NCBI GenBank assembly: GCA_001556125.1
Contig: LSIG01000200.1
Span: 20,153 to 84,152, forward strand
Length of the DNA: 64,000 bases
Reading direction: 5' to 3'
Source: Rhizobiales bacterium CCH10-E5
Lineage (GTDB): Bacteria; Pseudomonadota; Alphaproteobacteria; Rhizobiales; Beijerinckiaceae
In this document: positions 8,077 to 19,821 of the stretch, piece by piece
Position numbering within the stretch: the stretch's first letter is position 1
Layout of the letters: each line of letters opens with the position of its first letter
Program-made: the position numbers and the translations under genes
Notes under the pieces: generated by a model
What the model was told of the DNA's origin: nothing
Databases searched by the model: none
What the model saw: only the letters and a program-made list of their open reading frames with translations

Positions 8077-9138
8077 TCAAAACACCCGCTCGGCCGAGGC
8101 CGGCAGGAAGGCGTCGGTGAAGGCGTCGCCGGCCTTGGCCTTGTCCTTGAAGGTGAAGGTGAGCGCGATCTGGTCGAGCGCCTTGGCCCAGCGCGCCTTG
8201 TCGATGCCGCCGAAGCCGTTGGCCTTGACCCAGGGCGTCATCACGTTCTGCTGGAGCGTCATCTTCAGCCGCTCGAGCTCGACATCGACCTTGGCGACGT
8301 CGTTGCGCTTGATCACGAGCTGCGCGCCGAGTTCGGGATTGGCGACGGTATCCTTCACGCTCTTCGTGATCGCCCGCAGCAGGCCGCGCACGGCTTCGGG
8401 CTTCTCGGCCGCGAATTTCGGCGAGACCATGATAACGTTGCCGTAGAGCTCGACGCCGTAATCCGACATCAGCATCACGACGATATCGTCGACCGGGACG
8501 CCGCGCGACTTGAGGTTGATGTAGGAGGAGTTGGCGAAGCCGAAGACGGCATCGACCTCGCCCGAGGCGAGCATCGGCTCGCGCACCGGGAAGCCGACAT
8601 TCTCCAGCCGCATCTTGCTGTCGTCGAGCTTGTTGACCGCCTTGAAGATCGGCCATTGCGCGAAGGCGGCGTCGGCAGCGGGGGCGCCGAACTTCTTGCC
8701 CTCGAGGCTCTTGGCGTCGGAAGTGATGCCGCGGCTCTTGCGCCCGACGATCGAGAAGGGCGGCTTGTCATAGACCATCATCACCGCCTTGAGGTCGATG
8801 GTCGGGTTCTCGTCGCGGAAGCGGATCAGCGAGTTCACGTCGCCGAAGCCGACATCATAGGTGCCGGAGGCCACCCGCGGGATCGCTTCGCGCGACCCGT
8901 TGCCCGTGTCGATGGTGACGTCCAGACCCTCGGCTTTGAAGTAGCCCTTCTCGATCCCCATCAGGAACAGCGCGGCCGGGCCCTCGAAGCGCCAGTCGAG
9001 CGTGAAACGGACGGGCGTCTGCGCCTGCGCGGTGGAGGCGAGGCCTCCCAGCGCGGAAGCCAGCCCGGCAGCGAGGACGAGGCGCCCGGCGCAGGCGCGC
9101 AGGCGTCCGAGAACGGTCGGGCGGGACGGGGCGGGCAT
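8077..9138 (-). CDS. ABC transporter substrate-binding protein, NMT1/THI5-like
   Basis: Periplasmic binding protein of the SsuA/TauA/NMT1 type (353 residues). The signal peptide ends near residue 39 (TAQA before QTPVRFTLDW), and the mature N-terminus TLDWRFEGPAALFLMGIEKGYF is characteristic of the family. The frame stays open far upstream, but ATG at 9138 is chosen because it opens the signal peptide and is preceded by AGGAGAG at normal distance. It is the first gene of a three-gene importer operon. The ligand cannot be read from sequence; no TPP or similar riboswitch was seen in the 292-base upstream gap, which gives no support for a thiamine-precursor role. Confidence 0.86.
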   Translation of the reverse strand: MPAPSRPTVLGRLRACAGRLVLAAGLASALGGLASTAQAQTPVRFTLDWRFEGPAALFLMGIEKGYFKAEGLDVTIDTGNGSREAIPRVASGTYDVGFGDVNSLIRFRDENPTIDLKAVMMVYDKPPFSIVGRKSRGITSDAKSLEGKKFGAPAADAAFAQWPIFKAVNKLDDSKMRLENVGFPVREPMLASGEVDAVFGFANSSYINLKSRGVPVDDIVVMLMSDYGVELYGNVIMVSPKFAAEKPEAVRGLLRAITKSVKDTVANPELGAQLVIKRNDVAKVDVELERLKMTLQQNVMTPWVKANGFGGIDKARWAKALDQIALTFTFKDKAKAGDAFTDAFLPASAERVF

Positions 9139-9205
9139 CGATCTCTCCTGTCGGGTTCGAAAATGGTCCGTCGGCGCGAGGAGCAAATGTCGTGCCGTGA
9201 TCTCC

Positions 9206-9233
9206 ACACTGACGGAGCCGCCGCGCCGGTCAA
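9206..9233 (-). promoter_or_regulatory. Putative promoter of the ABC importer operon
   Basis: On the minus strand TTGACC (9228-9233), preceded by C to give the alphaproteobacterial CTTGAC form, is followed after 16 bases by CAGTGT (9206-9211). The -35 is good and the -10 poor. The rest of the 292-base divergent gap (9139-9430) shows no recognised RNA structure. Confidence 0.3.
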
Positions 9234-9430
9234 GCGTCAATCGCCGCCTGCGCCGGCCGCGAGGCGACTCCATGGCAAAAATTTGGCGAGGAACCTCTTG
9301 TCGGTCCGGTCGGACCACCCCATCTGCCGACTCGGCGGTACCGGGCCCCTCTGGCGGAGCATGTCTGGATGACATGGCCGCGATGTCGGAACCGCCTTCG
9401 ACATCAACCCAAACCCATAGGCGCCCGGAC

Positions 9431-10441
9431 ATGGAATTTCTGCTTGCCGACTGGCTCGGCAAGCCGCTCTGGATGTGGAGCGGCTTCCTCGCAATCGTTT
9501 TCGCCCTGCTCGCTTTCGACCTCGGCCTGCTCAACCGGGGCGACCGTGAGATTGGCATCGCCCAGAGCCTGCGGCTGTCGGCTTTCTATATCGGCTTCGC
9601 CTGTCTCTACGGCGCCGTCGTCTGGTGGGCCTTCGAAACCGGCAACCTCAAGACGACCGACGGTACCCATGCCGGCGTGACCTATTTCACCGGCTTCTTC
9701 ATCGAGAAGGCGCTGTCGATCGACAACGTCTTTGTCATCTCGCTGATCTTCACCTTCTTCGCGATCCCGCGCCGCTATCAGTACCGCGCCCTGGTCTGGG
9801 GCATCATCGCGGTGATCATCCTGCGCGGCCTGATGATCGGCATCGGCGCGGCGCTGGTGCAGGAGTATGACTGGATCCTCTTCATCTTCGGCGCCTTCCT
9901 GATCGCGACCGGCATCAAGATGCTGGTCGTGCCGGAGGCCGAGCCGGACATGTCGAAGAACAAGCTCATCGTCTTCTTCAAGAAGCATATGCGGGTCACA
10001 GACAGCCTGCATGGCGAGCGCTTCTTCGTCCGGCTGCCGGATGCTGTGACCGGCCGCACGCTGATCTACGCCACGCCGCTGTTCCTGGCGCTGGTGGTGA
10101 TCAACATCGCCGACCTCATCTTCGCGGTGGACTCGGTGCCGGCGATCTTCGCGATCACGACGGATCCGTTCATCGTCTTTACCGCGAACATCATGGCGAT
10201 CCTCGGCCTGCGTGCGCTCTATTTCGCGCTGGCCGCGATGGTTCACCGCTTCGAGTATCTGAAGACGGCGCTGGCCCTTGTCCTGGTCTTCATCGGCGGC
10301 AAGATCTTCTGGAACCAGATCTTCGGCAAGGTCGACCCCGCGATCTCGCTCGGCGTGACGCTGGCGCTGATCCTCGGCGGCGTGGTCTTCTCGCTCTGGA
10401 AGACCCGCAACCAGCCCGCCGTCACGCATCAAGCGGAGTGA
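9431..10441 (+). CDS. TerC family integral membrane protein (Alx-like)
   Basis: Polytopic membrane protein of 336 residues related to TerC/Alx, a family now linked to manganese export and, in some species, metallation of exported proteins. Two inverted-repeat halves each carry the acidic signature: EKALSIDNVFV in the first and ADLIFAVDSVPA in the second. Start at ATG 9431, where the first helix begins (MEFLLADWLGKPLW); further upstream residues are low complexity. It is divergent from the ABC importer and convergent with putR. An upstream yybP-ykoY manganese riboswitch, found before some homologues, was looked for and not seen. Confidence 0.87.
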   Translation: MEFLLADWLGKPLWMWSGFLAIVFALLAFDLGLLNRGDREIGIAQSLRLSAFYIGFACLYGAVVWWAFETGNLKTTDGTHAGVTYFTGFFIEKALSIDNVFVISLIFTFFAIPRRYQYRALVWGIIAVIILRGLMIGIGAALVQEYDWILFIFGAFLIATGIKMLVVPEAEPDMSKNKLIVFFKKHMRVTDSLHGERFFVRLPDAVTGRTLIYATPLFLALVVINIADLIFAVDSVPAIFAITTDPFIVFTANIMAILGLRALYFALAAMVHRFEYLKTALALVLVFIGGKIFWNQIFGKVDPAISLGVTLALILGGVVFSLWKTRNQPAVTHQAE

Positions 10442-10463
10442 CGCCTTCCCGGCGGCGCGCGGC

Positions 10464-10919
10464 TCACAATGGCAGCGCGCCGTCGGTCTTCACCTCTTCC
10501 ATTACCGCATAGGTACGTGTCTCGCGCACCGCCGGCAGCGCTAGCAGCACCTCTCCAAGAAAGCGGCGATAGGCGTTCATGTCGGCGACGCGGGTCTTGA
10601 CCAGATAGTCGAACCCGCCCGCCACCATGTGGCATTCCAGAACCTCAGGCGCCCGCTTCACCGCCGCCGCGAAGCGCTCGAACGCATCGGGCGTGGTCTT
10701 GTCCAGATAGACCTCGACGAAGACGAGCAGGTTGAGCCCGAGCTTCAGCGGATCCAGCGCCGCGCGATAGCCGGTGATGTAGCCCTCGCGCGTCAGCCGC
10801 TTCAGCCGCTCTCCGGCTGCCGTCGGCGACAACCCGACCTTTTCGGCCAACTCGACGCCGGCCATGCGGCCATCCCCCTGGATCAGCGACAGGATGCGGC
10901 GGTCGGTTCGATCGAGCAC
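10464..10919 (-). CDS. putR: Lrp/AsnC-family regulator, probable proline-responsive PutR
   Basis: Feast/famine regulator of 151 residues with an N-terminal winged HTH (LDRTDRRILSLIQ through LSPTAAGERLKRL, about residues 2-55) and a C-terminal RAM effector domain (about 68-145). It is divergent from putA, and in alphaproteobacteria such as Rhodobacter and Agrobacterium the divergent Lrp-type PutR activates putA in response to proline. The PutA here has no DNA-binding domain of its own, which fits. The GTG at 10919 is chosen as start because it opens the HTH domain at the usual family length; the frame is open upstream without a homologous leader. Confidence 0.82.
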   Translation of the reverse strand: MLDRTDRRILSLIQGDGRMAGVELAEKVGLSPTAAGERLKRLTREGYITGYRAALDPLKLGLNLLVFVEVYLDKTTPDAFERFAAAVKRAPEVLECHMVAGGFDYLVKTRVADMNAYRRFLGEVLLALPAVRETRTYAVMEEVKTDGALPL

Positions 10920-11048
10920 GGGATGAAACTCTGCTGGAGGCCGATAAGACCGGAAAAGATAAAGCTCTATGGCCGAAACAGCCAATTGAAATGAGGTCCA
11001 AGCCGGACGATTCTTCAGATCATCCGCCGCACCGGTTCGGAGCCCCTC

Positions 11049-13985
11049 ATGGCCGCCCCTCTTCCGCCCTTTCGTGCCCCCTTCGCGCAGGACGACAGCG
11101 AGATCGCCGCGCGGCTGCTGGCCGGTGCGCGCCGCGAACCGGCGGCCAAGGCCCGCATCGATGCCCGCGCGACGGAGCTGATCGAGGCGATCCGGAGCCG
11201 CAAGGTCGGGCTCGGCGGCATCGAGGAGTTGTTGCGGGAGTATTCGCTCTCCACCCGCGAGGGCCTGGCCCTGATGGTCCTGGCCGAGGCCCTGCTGCGC
11301 GTGCCCGACGCCGCCACCGCCGACCGGCTGATCGAGGATAAGCTCGGCCAGGGCGACTTCGCCCATCACGAATCGAAATCGGATGCCTTCCTCGTCTCGG
11401 CCTCGGCCTGGGCGCTTGGCATCACGGCCCGGGTCATCCAGCCGGGCGAGACCCCGACCAGCATCATCGGCGGTCTCGCCAAGCGGCTGGGCATGCCGAC
11501 GGTGCGCACCGCCACCCGCCAGGCCATGCGCGTCATGGGCAACCACTTCGTGCTCGGCCAGACCATCGAGGAGGCACTGAAGCGTGCCGGCTCGAAGAGC
11601 GGCAAGCTCTACCGCTACTCCTTCGACATGCTCGGCGAAGGCGCCCGGACGCAAGGAGACGCCGATCGCTACTTCGCCTCTTACGCGGCGGCGATCGACG
11701 CCATCGGCCGCTCGGCCGGCAACGCCCCGCTGCCGAACCGGCCCGGTATCTCAGTCAAGCTATCGGCGCTGCATCCGCGTTACGACGCCACCAACCGCGA
11801 GCGCGTCCTGGCCGAGCTGACGCCCAAAGTCATCGAGCTCGCCCGCCAGGCCAAGCGCTACGACCTCAACTTTACCGTCGATGCCGAAGAGGCCGACCGG
11901 CTCGAGCTGTCGCTCGACATCATCGACGCGGTCGTCGCCGATCCCTCGCTGGCAGAGTGGGACGGCTTCGGCCTTGCCATCCAGGCCTATCAGAAGCGCG
12001 CCTCGGCGGTCATTGACCATATCGGCAGGCTCGCGGAGGCCCATGGCCGGCGCATGATGGTGCGGCTCGTCAAGGGCGCCTATTGGGACACCGAGCTCAA
12101 ACGCGCCCAGGAGCGCGGCCTGGCCGACTATCCGGTCTTCACCCGCAAGGCGATGACCGACCTGAACTACGAGGCCTGCGCCGCCCAGCTGCTGGCGCTT
12201 CGCCCCCACATCATTCCGCAATTCGCCACCCACAACGCCCAGACGGTAGCGACCGTCGCCGAGATGGCGGGATCGTCCGAGGGCTTCGAGTTCCAGCGCC
12301 TGCACGGCATGGGCGAGGCGCTCTACGAGAAGCTGCTCGCCGGCCCTGAAGGCTTCGCCTGCCGGACCTATGCGCCGGTCGGCGGGCATCAGGACCTGCT
12401 CGCCTATCTGGTTAGGCGCCTGCTCGAGAACGGCGCCAACTCCTCCTTCGTCAGCGTCTCCGGCGATCCCGACGTGCCCGTGGCGCAGCTGCTCGTCCCG
12501 CCGGCGGACATCATCGGCCAGCCCGGCGCGGCCCGGCATCGCCGCATCCCGCTGCCGGCCGATCTCTTCGGCCCGTCGCGCAAGAACTCGGCCGGCGTCG
12601 AACTCGGCCACGCCGAGAGCCTTGAGGCTCTGCTGGCGGAGATCGCGGCGGCGGCCGCCAGGCCCTTCCCGGAAGCCACCCCGATCATCGACGGCGCGAG
12701 CGCCGGCGGCGCGGCCCGCGATGTGCGCTCGCCGATCGACAACCACGTCATCGGGCGCGTCGCGGAAGCCGACGCGACGACGGCGGCACGCGCCGTGGCG
12801 GCGGCAACGGCGGCGGTCGATTTCTGCCGCTACTACGCGGCCGAAGCCGAGGCGAAGCTCGCCACGGCGACCGTGCTGCCCGGCCCGACCGGCGAGGACA
12901 ACCGCCTGATCCTGCGCGGGCGCGGCGCCTTCCTCTGCATCGCACCCTGGAACTTCCCGCTCGCGATCTTCGCGGGCCAAATCGCCGCCGCGCTCGTCGC
13001 CGGCAACAGCGTCGTCGCCAAGCCGGCGCCGCAGACGCCGCTCATCGCGGCCGTGACCGTGCGCCTCCTGCACGAGGCCGGCATTCCCGTTTCTGCGCTC
13101 CATCTCGTGCCGGGTGATGGCGCGGTCGGCGCGGCCCTCGTCGCGCATAAGGAGGTCGCTGGCGTTGCCTTCACCGGCTCGACGACGACCGCCCGCGCGA
13201 TCAACCGCGCGCTTGCGGCCAAGGACTCACCCATCGTCCCGCTGATCGCCGAGACCGGCGGCCTCAACGCCATGATCGTTGACGCCACCGCGCTGGCCGA
13301 ACAGGTTGCCGACGACGTCGTGATGTCGGCCTTCCGCTCGGCCGGCCAGCGCTGCTCGGCATTGCGCCTGCTCGTCGTCCAGGACGATGTCGCCGATAAG
13401 ATGATCGAGATGATCACCGGCGCCGCCCGCGAGCTGAAGCTCGGCGACCCGCGCGCGATCGACACCCATATTGGCCCGGTCATCGACGCCGCCGCCAAGC
13501 ACCGGCTCGACGCCCATATCGACGCCATGCGCAAGCTCGGGCGCGTCGCCTGGGCCGGCCAGACGCCCGCGCTCGGCGGCACCTATGTCGCGCCGCATGT
13601 CGTGTCGCTCGGCAGCGTCGCCGACCTCACAAGCGAGCATTTCGGCCCGATCCTACATGTCGTGCGCTGGAAGGCCGGCGAACTCGACAGGGTCATCCAT
13701 GACATCGAGGCGACCGGCTACGGCCTGACGCTCGGGGTCCATTCGCGCATCGAGACCACGATCGAGCAGGTCACGAGCCGGCTCTCGACCGGCAACATCT
13801 ATGTCAACCGCAACATCATCGGCGCGGTGGTCGGCGTGCAGCCCTTCGGCGGCCATGGCCTCTCGGGCACCGGGCCGAAGGCCGGTGGCCCACATTACCT
13901 GATGCGCTTCGCCACGGAACAGACGGTGACGATCAACACGGCCGCAGCCGGGGGCAACGCCAGCTTGATCGCGATGGGGGAGTAG
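11049..13985 (+). CDS. putA: Bifunctional proline dehydrogenase / L-glutamate gamma-semialdehyde dehydrogenase
   Basis: Oxidises proline to glutamate in two channelled steps, using FAD in the first and NAD in the second, and feeds electrons to the quinone pool. The 978-residue protein is the short PutA form. The proline dehydrogenase barrel covers about residues 150-470, with the RMMVRLVKGAYW strand (K342), the FATHNAQT motif and the RTYAPVGGHQDLLAYLVRRLLENGA-type end. The aldehyde dehydrogenase domain covers about 530-960, with APWNFPL, the general-base E735 in AETGG and the catalytic C769 in SAGQRCS. It lacks the ribbon-helix-helix repressor domain found in enteric PutA. Divergent from putR; the 129 bases between them should hold both promoters. 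Confidence 0.96.
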   Translation: MAAPLPPFRAPFAQDDSEIAARLLAGARREPAAKARIDARATELIEAIRSRKVGLGGIEELLREYSLSTREGLALMVLAEALLRVPDAATADRLIEDKLGQGDFAHHESKSDAFLVSASAWALGITARVIQPGETPTSIIGGLAKRLGMPTVRTATRQAMRVMGNHFVLGQTIEEALKRAGSKSGKLYRYSFDMLGEGARTQGDADRYFASYAAAIDAIGRSAGNAPLPNRPGISVKLSALHPRYDATNRERVLAELTPKVIELARQAKRYDLNFTVDAEEADRLELSLDIIDAVVADPSLAEWDGFGLAIQAYQKRASAVIDHIGRLAEAHGRRMMVRLVKGAYWDTELKRAQERGLADYPVFTRKAMTDLNYEACAAQLLALRPHIIPQFATHNAQTVATVAEMAGSSEGFEFQRLHGMGEALYEKLLAGPEGFACRTYAPVGGHQDLLAYLVRRLLENGANSSFVSVSGDPDVPVAQLLVPPADIIGQPGAARHRRIPLPADLFGPSRKNSAGVELGHAESLEALLAEIAAAAARPFPEATPIIDGASAGGAARDVRSPIDNHVIGRVAEADATTAARAVAAATAAVDFCRYYAAEAEAKLATATVLPGPTGEDNRLILRGRGAFLCIAPWNFPLAIFAGQIAAALVAGNSVVAKPAPQTPLIAAVTVRLLHEAGIPVSALHLVPGDGAVGAALVAHKEVAGVAFTGSTTTARAINRALAAKDSPIVPLIAETGGLNAMIVDATALAEQVADDVVMSAFRSAGQRCSALRLLVVQDDVADKMIEMITGAARELKLGDPRAIDTHIGPVIDAAAKHRLDAHIDAMRKLGRVAWAGQTPALGGTYVAPHVVSLGSVADLTSEHFGPILHVVRWKAGELDRVIHDIEATGYGLTLGVHSRIETTIEQVTSRLSTGNIYVNRNIIGAVVGVQPFGGHGLSGTGPKAGGPHYLMRFATEQTVTINTAAAGGNASLIAMGE

Positions 13986-14031
13986 GCGCAAGCTCGGCGG
14001 CGGCACTGCACGAGTTCAGCGAGGGATGGCC

Positions 14032-14406
14032 ATGGACGCGATCAGCTTCGACCATTGCGTCATCCATGTTTCGGACTGGGAGCGCTCGAACGCCTTCTAT
14101 CGGGATGTTCTCGGGGCGGCCGTGGTCTTGAACGGGGCGGGCTTCGTCTACCGGATCGGAGCCGCGCAGCTGAACTGCCACGGTCCGGGGCTCCAGCCGG
14201 AACCGAAGGCGAGGCTCCCCGTCCCACCCGGCGGGAGCGATCTGTGCTTTCGCTGGGACGGGCCGATCGCGGACGCGGTCGCGCATCTGGCCGCCTGCAA
14301 TGTGCCGGTGGAACTTGGCCCCGTGCAGCGCTTCGGCCGCGGCGGCGCGGGCACCAGCGTCTATTTCCGCGATCCCGACGGCTCCCTGCTAGAGTTCATC
14401 AGCTAA
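14032..14406 (+). CDS. VOC-family (glyoxalase/dioxygenase-fold) protein
   Basis: Single-domain vicinal-oxygen-chelate protein of 124 residues. It shows an N-terminal metal-ligand His in FDHCVIHVSD, a second region around NCHGPG, and a C-terminal Glu in DPDGSLLEFIS, the usual placement of the metal ligands in this fold. The start at 14032 is preferred over 14026 because GAGGG (14021-14025) then lies six bases away rather than touching the ATG. It follows putA in the same direction by 46 bases and may be co-transcribed. Resembles fosfomycin/glyoxalase-like small enzymes, but no specific activity can be assigned. Confidence 0.8.
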   Translation: MDAISFDHCVIHVSDWERSNAFYRDVLGAAVVLNGAGFVYRIGAAQLNCHGPGLQPEPKARLPVPPGGSDLCFRWDGPIADAVAHLAACNVPVELGPVQRFGRGGAGTSVYFRDPDGSLLEFIS

Positions 14407-14422
14407 GCCTGACAACGAGAAA

Positions 14423-14440
14423 GGGCCGCTCGCGCGGCCC
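14423..14440 (-). terminator. Rho-independent terminator of the atp operon
   Basis: GGGCCGC (14423-14429) pairs with GCGGCCC (14434-14440) around a TCGC loop. On the minus strand, 26 bases past the atpC stop, it is followed by TTTCTC, giving a short U-rich tail. Confidence 0.6.
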
Positions 14441-14466
14441 CTCGATCGTCTTGCCTGCGGTAGCTC

Positions 14467-14880
14467 TTAGGCTGCCTTACGGGTCTCGAAGACGTGCTTG
14501 AACTCGCGCAGCTGCACCAGCGTGTCATGCAGGCGCTTCTTCTCGTCCTCGTCCTTCGAGCCGGTCAGCTTGGTCTCGGCGCTCAGGATTTCCTGGTCGA
14601 GCACAGCGGCGTTGACGTCCTCGAGGAAGCGGCCCTGCTCCGCCAGGATCGTCGTCGAGGCGGCATTGATCTCGACGAGACCGCCATTGACGAAGAATTC
14701 CTTGCCGTTGTTGCCGGTCGTCTGGACGAACACGATGCCCGCCTTCAGCGTCGCGACCAGCGGCGCATGGCCGGCCAGAACCGTCATCTCGCCCTCGATC
14801 GACGGGATGATGACGCTGACGACATCGCCCGAGAACAGGATGCGCTCCGGCGAGACGAGTTCGAACTTGAAGGTGGCCAT
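14467..14880 (-). CDS. atpC: ATP synthase F1 epsilon subunit
   Basis: Epsilon subunit (137 residues) of the F1 rotor stalk, which couples gamma to the c-ring and can inhibit ATP hydrolysis. The N-terminal beta-sandwich is clear from FELVSPERILFSGDVVSVIIPSIEGEMTVLAGHAPLVATLKAG, and a short C-terminal helical part follows. Last gene of atpHAGDC. It is separated from atpD by 106 bases that are mostly taken up by a palindromic element (copy B), then ends before a terminator hairpin. Confidence 0.95.
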   Translation of the reverse strand: MATFKFELVSPERILFSGDVVSVIIPSIEGEMTVLAGHAPLVATLKAGIVFVQTTGNNGKEFFVNGGLVEINAASTTILAEQGRFLEDVNAAVLDQEILSAETKLTGSKDEDEKKRLHDTLVQLREFKHVFETRKAA

Positions 14881-14900
14881 CGTATATCTCTCCTCGGCTC

Positions 14901-14981
14901 GTCATGGTCGGGCTTGACCCGACCATCCCGGAAACCAGCGTCGTCTGGTCGTGAGATTCTCGGGCCGAGCCCGAGAATGAC
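14901..14981. repeat. Composite palindromic intergenic element, copy B (three stem-loops)
   Basis: Hairpin 1 has arms ATGGTCGGG (14904-14912) and CCCGACCAT (14918-14926). A small central stem pairs ACCAG (14934-14938) with CTGGT (14945-14949). Hairpin 2 has arms ATTCTCGGG (14956-14964) and CCCGAGAAT (14970-14978). The ends are GTC and GAC. It lies between atpD and atpC. Confidence 0.85.
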
Positions 14982-14986
14982 GATCC

Positions 14987-16516
<1,530 letters not shown>

Positions 16517-17386
16517 TTAGAGCGCTTCCGCGCCGGAGATGATCTCGATCAGTTCCTTGGTGATCATCGCCTGGCGCGAGCGGTTGTAGAGCTGCGTCTG
16601 CTTCTTGATCATCTCGCCGGCGTTGCGCGTGGCGGAGTCCATCGCCGACATGCGTGCGCCCTGTTCGGAGGCGGCGTTCTCGAGCAGCGCGCGCAGCACC
16701 TGGACGGTGAGGTTGCGCGGCAGCAGCGTCTCGAGGATCTCGCCCTCGTCCGGCTCGTAGTCGTAGACCGCCTCGGTCGTCTTGGTCCCGGCGGGGATCT
16801 CGGCCGGGATGATCCGCTGGGCCGTCGGAATCTGCGAGATCACCGACTTGAACTTCGAGAAGAACAGGGTCGCCACGTCGAACTCGCCGGCCGCGAAGCG
16901 CGACAGCACGTTCTGTGCGATCGTCTCGGCATTGACGTAGCCGACCTGCTTGAAGGAGCGCAGGTCGATCAGCTCGATGATGTCCTTCTCGAACTGCCGG
17001 CGGAGTAGGTCATAGCCCTTCTTGCCGACGCAGATGATCTTGACCGTCTTGCCCTCGGCCTTGAGCGCCACCGCCTTGTCGCGCGCCAGGCGGGCGATCG
17101 AGGAGTTGAAGGCGCCGCACAGGCCGCGCTCGGCGGTGCAGACAACGAGCAGATGCACCTTGTCCGAGCCCGTGCCGGCGATCAGGCGCGGCGCGCTCGC
17201 GCCGGTCACGCCCGAGGCGAGATTGGCCAGCACCGTCTCCATGCGCTCGGCATAGGGGCGGGCGGCCTCGGCCGCGGCCTGCGCCCGGCGCAGCTTCGCG
17301 GCCGCGACCATCTGCATGGCCTTGGTGATCTTCTGCGTCGCCTTCACCGAAGCGATGCGGTTTCGTAGGTCCTTAAGGGACGGCAT
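16517..17386 (-). CDS. atpG: ATP synthase F1 gamma subunit
   Basis: Central-stalk gamma subunit (289 residues) that rotates inside the alpha3beta3 ring. The N-terminal helix [36 protein letters not shown] and the C-terminal helix, with [16 protein letters not shown] and a [22 protein letters not shown] end, are diagnostic. It sits between atpA (96-base gap) and atpD (66-base gap) in the operon. Confidence 0.97.
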   Translation of the reverse strand: MPSLKDLRNRIASVKATQKITKAMQMVAAAKLRRAQAAAEAARPYAERMETVLANLASGVTGASAPRLIAGTGSDKVHLLVVCTAERGLCGAFNSSIARLARDKAVALKAEGKTVKIICVGKKGYDLLRRQFEKDIIELIDLRSFKQVGYVNAETIAQNVLSRFAAGEFDVATLFFSKFKSVISQIPTAQRIIPAEIPAGTKTTEAVYDYEPDEGEILETLLPRNLTVQVLRALLENAASEQGARMSAMDSATRNAGEMIKKQTQLYNRSRQAMITKELIEIISGAEAL

Positions 17387-17482
17387 CCGGTCTTGACCCT
17401 CTACCCGTCACTGTGCAGCGACGAAGCAATCCAGAGCGACTGCGCAGCGAGGCGGCCTGCCCCGCTGCGCCCGTATCGGCGG

Positions 17483-19011
<1,529 letters not shown>

Positions 19012-19012
<1 letters not shown>

Positions 19013-19581
19013 CAGCCGACCTCTTTCATGGCAAGACGAATTGAATTGAGCTTGGTTTTCATCGAGGCGTCGACCATGCGGGAGCCCATCTTCACGACGA
19101 GCCCGCCGATCAGCGACGGATCGACCTTGATCGCGACGTCCACATCCTTGCCGGCGACGGCGGCCAGCGCGGCCCGGATCTCGTCGACGCGCTTGGGCGC
19201 CGGCGTCTTGGCCAGCGTGACCTCGGCACTGACGATGCCCTTGGCCTGGGCGACGAGCGCCTTGTAGGCGGTGATCATGCCCGGCAGCGCGAACAGGCGG
19301 CGCTTGCTGGCGACGAGACCGATGAAATTGCCGGCGAGACCCGTGAGGCCGGCCTTGGCGAGCACGGCCTTGATCGCGCCGGTCTGCTCTTCCGCCGAGA
19401 AGGCGGGGCTGCCGACGAGATGCCGCAGATCCTCGCTGTCGGCCAGCAGGGCCGAGAAGCTGTCGAGATCGGCAGTGACGGCGTCGACCGCATTGGCCTC
19501 GCTGGCCAGTTCGAACAGGGCCGTGGCGTAGCGACCGGCCACGCCCGAAACCAGTGATCCTTGCGATCCGCCTTCAGCCAC
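19012..19581 (-). CDS. atpH: ATP synthase F1 delta subunit
   Basis: Peripheral-stalk delta subunit (189 residues, OSCP type) linking F1 to the b subunits of Fo. The N-terminal [13 protein letters not shown] and C-terminal [32 protein letters not shown] segments are typical. It starts with GTG at 19581, preceded by GAGAGA at normal distance. First gene of the F1 operon; the Fo genes atpIBEF are not in the window, as is normal in alphaproteobacteria, where they form a second operon. Confidence 0.95.
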
Positions 19582-19711
19582 GCGTCAAATCTCTCGTTTC
19601 ATGGGACCGCCCCGGCGGCCTTCGGGCGAAGGCGGAGTGCAAGGTCCCGGCGCTGCGATGTATCACGGACGTGAACCCGGCAAGACGGCTTCGCGACCTA
19701 AATGTGGCGGT

Positions 19712-19740
19712 GCACTAGCATGTGGTTTTGGGGCGCGCAA
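19712..19740 (-). promoter_or_regulatory. Putative atp operon promoter
   Basis: Read on the minus strand, TTGCGC (19735-19740) and TAGTGC (19712-19717) are separated by exactly 17 bases, about 130 bases before atpH. The 240-base gap 19582-19821 also contains the end region of priA. Assigned by eye; the -10 match is weak. Confidence 0.33.
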
Positions 19741-19821
19741 TCCGTTGATGCCGATCCAAGACACGGTTTTGCCGGTCCTTTCGGAGGCGTGGCGACAGGG
19801 CCGGCCGGAACCGACCGACCT

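Noticed and set aside
9139..9430. A TPP or yybP-ykoY riboswitch in the divergent gap between the ABC importer and terC
   Set aside because: Neither the CTGAGA-type core of TPP switches nor the conserved yybP-ykoY loops could be found on either strand.
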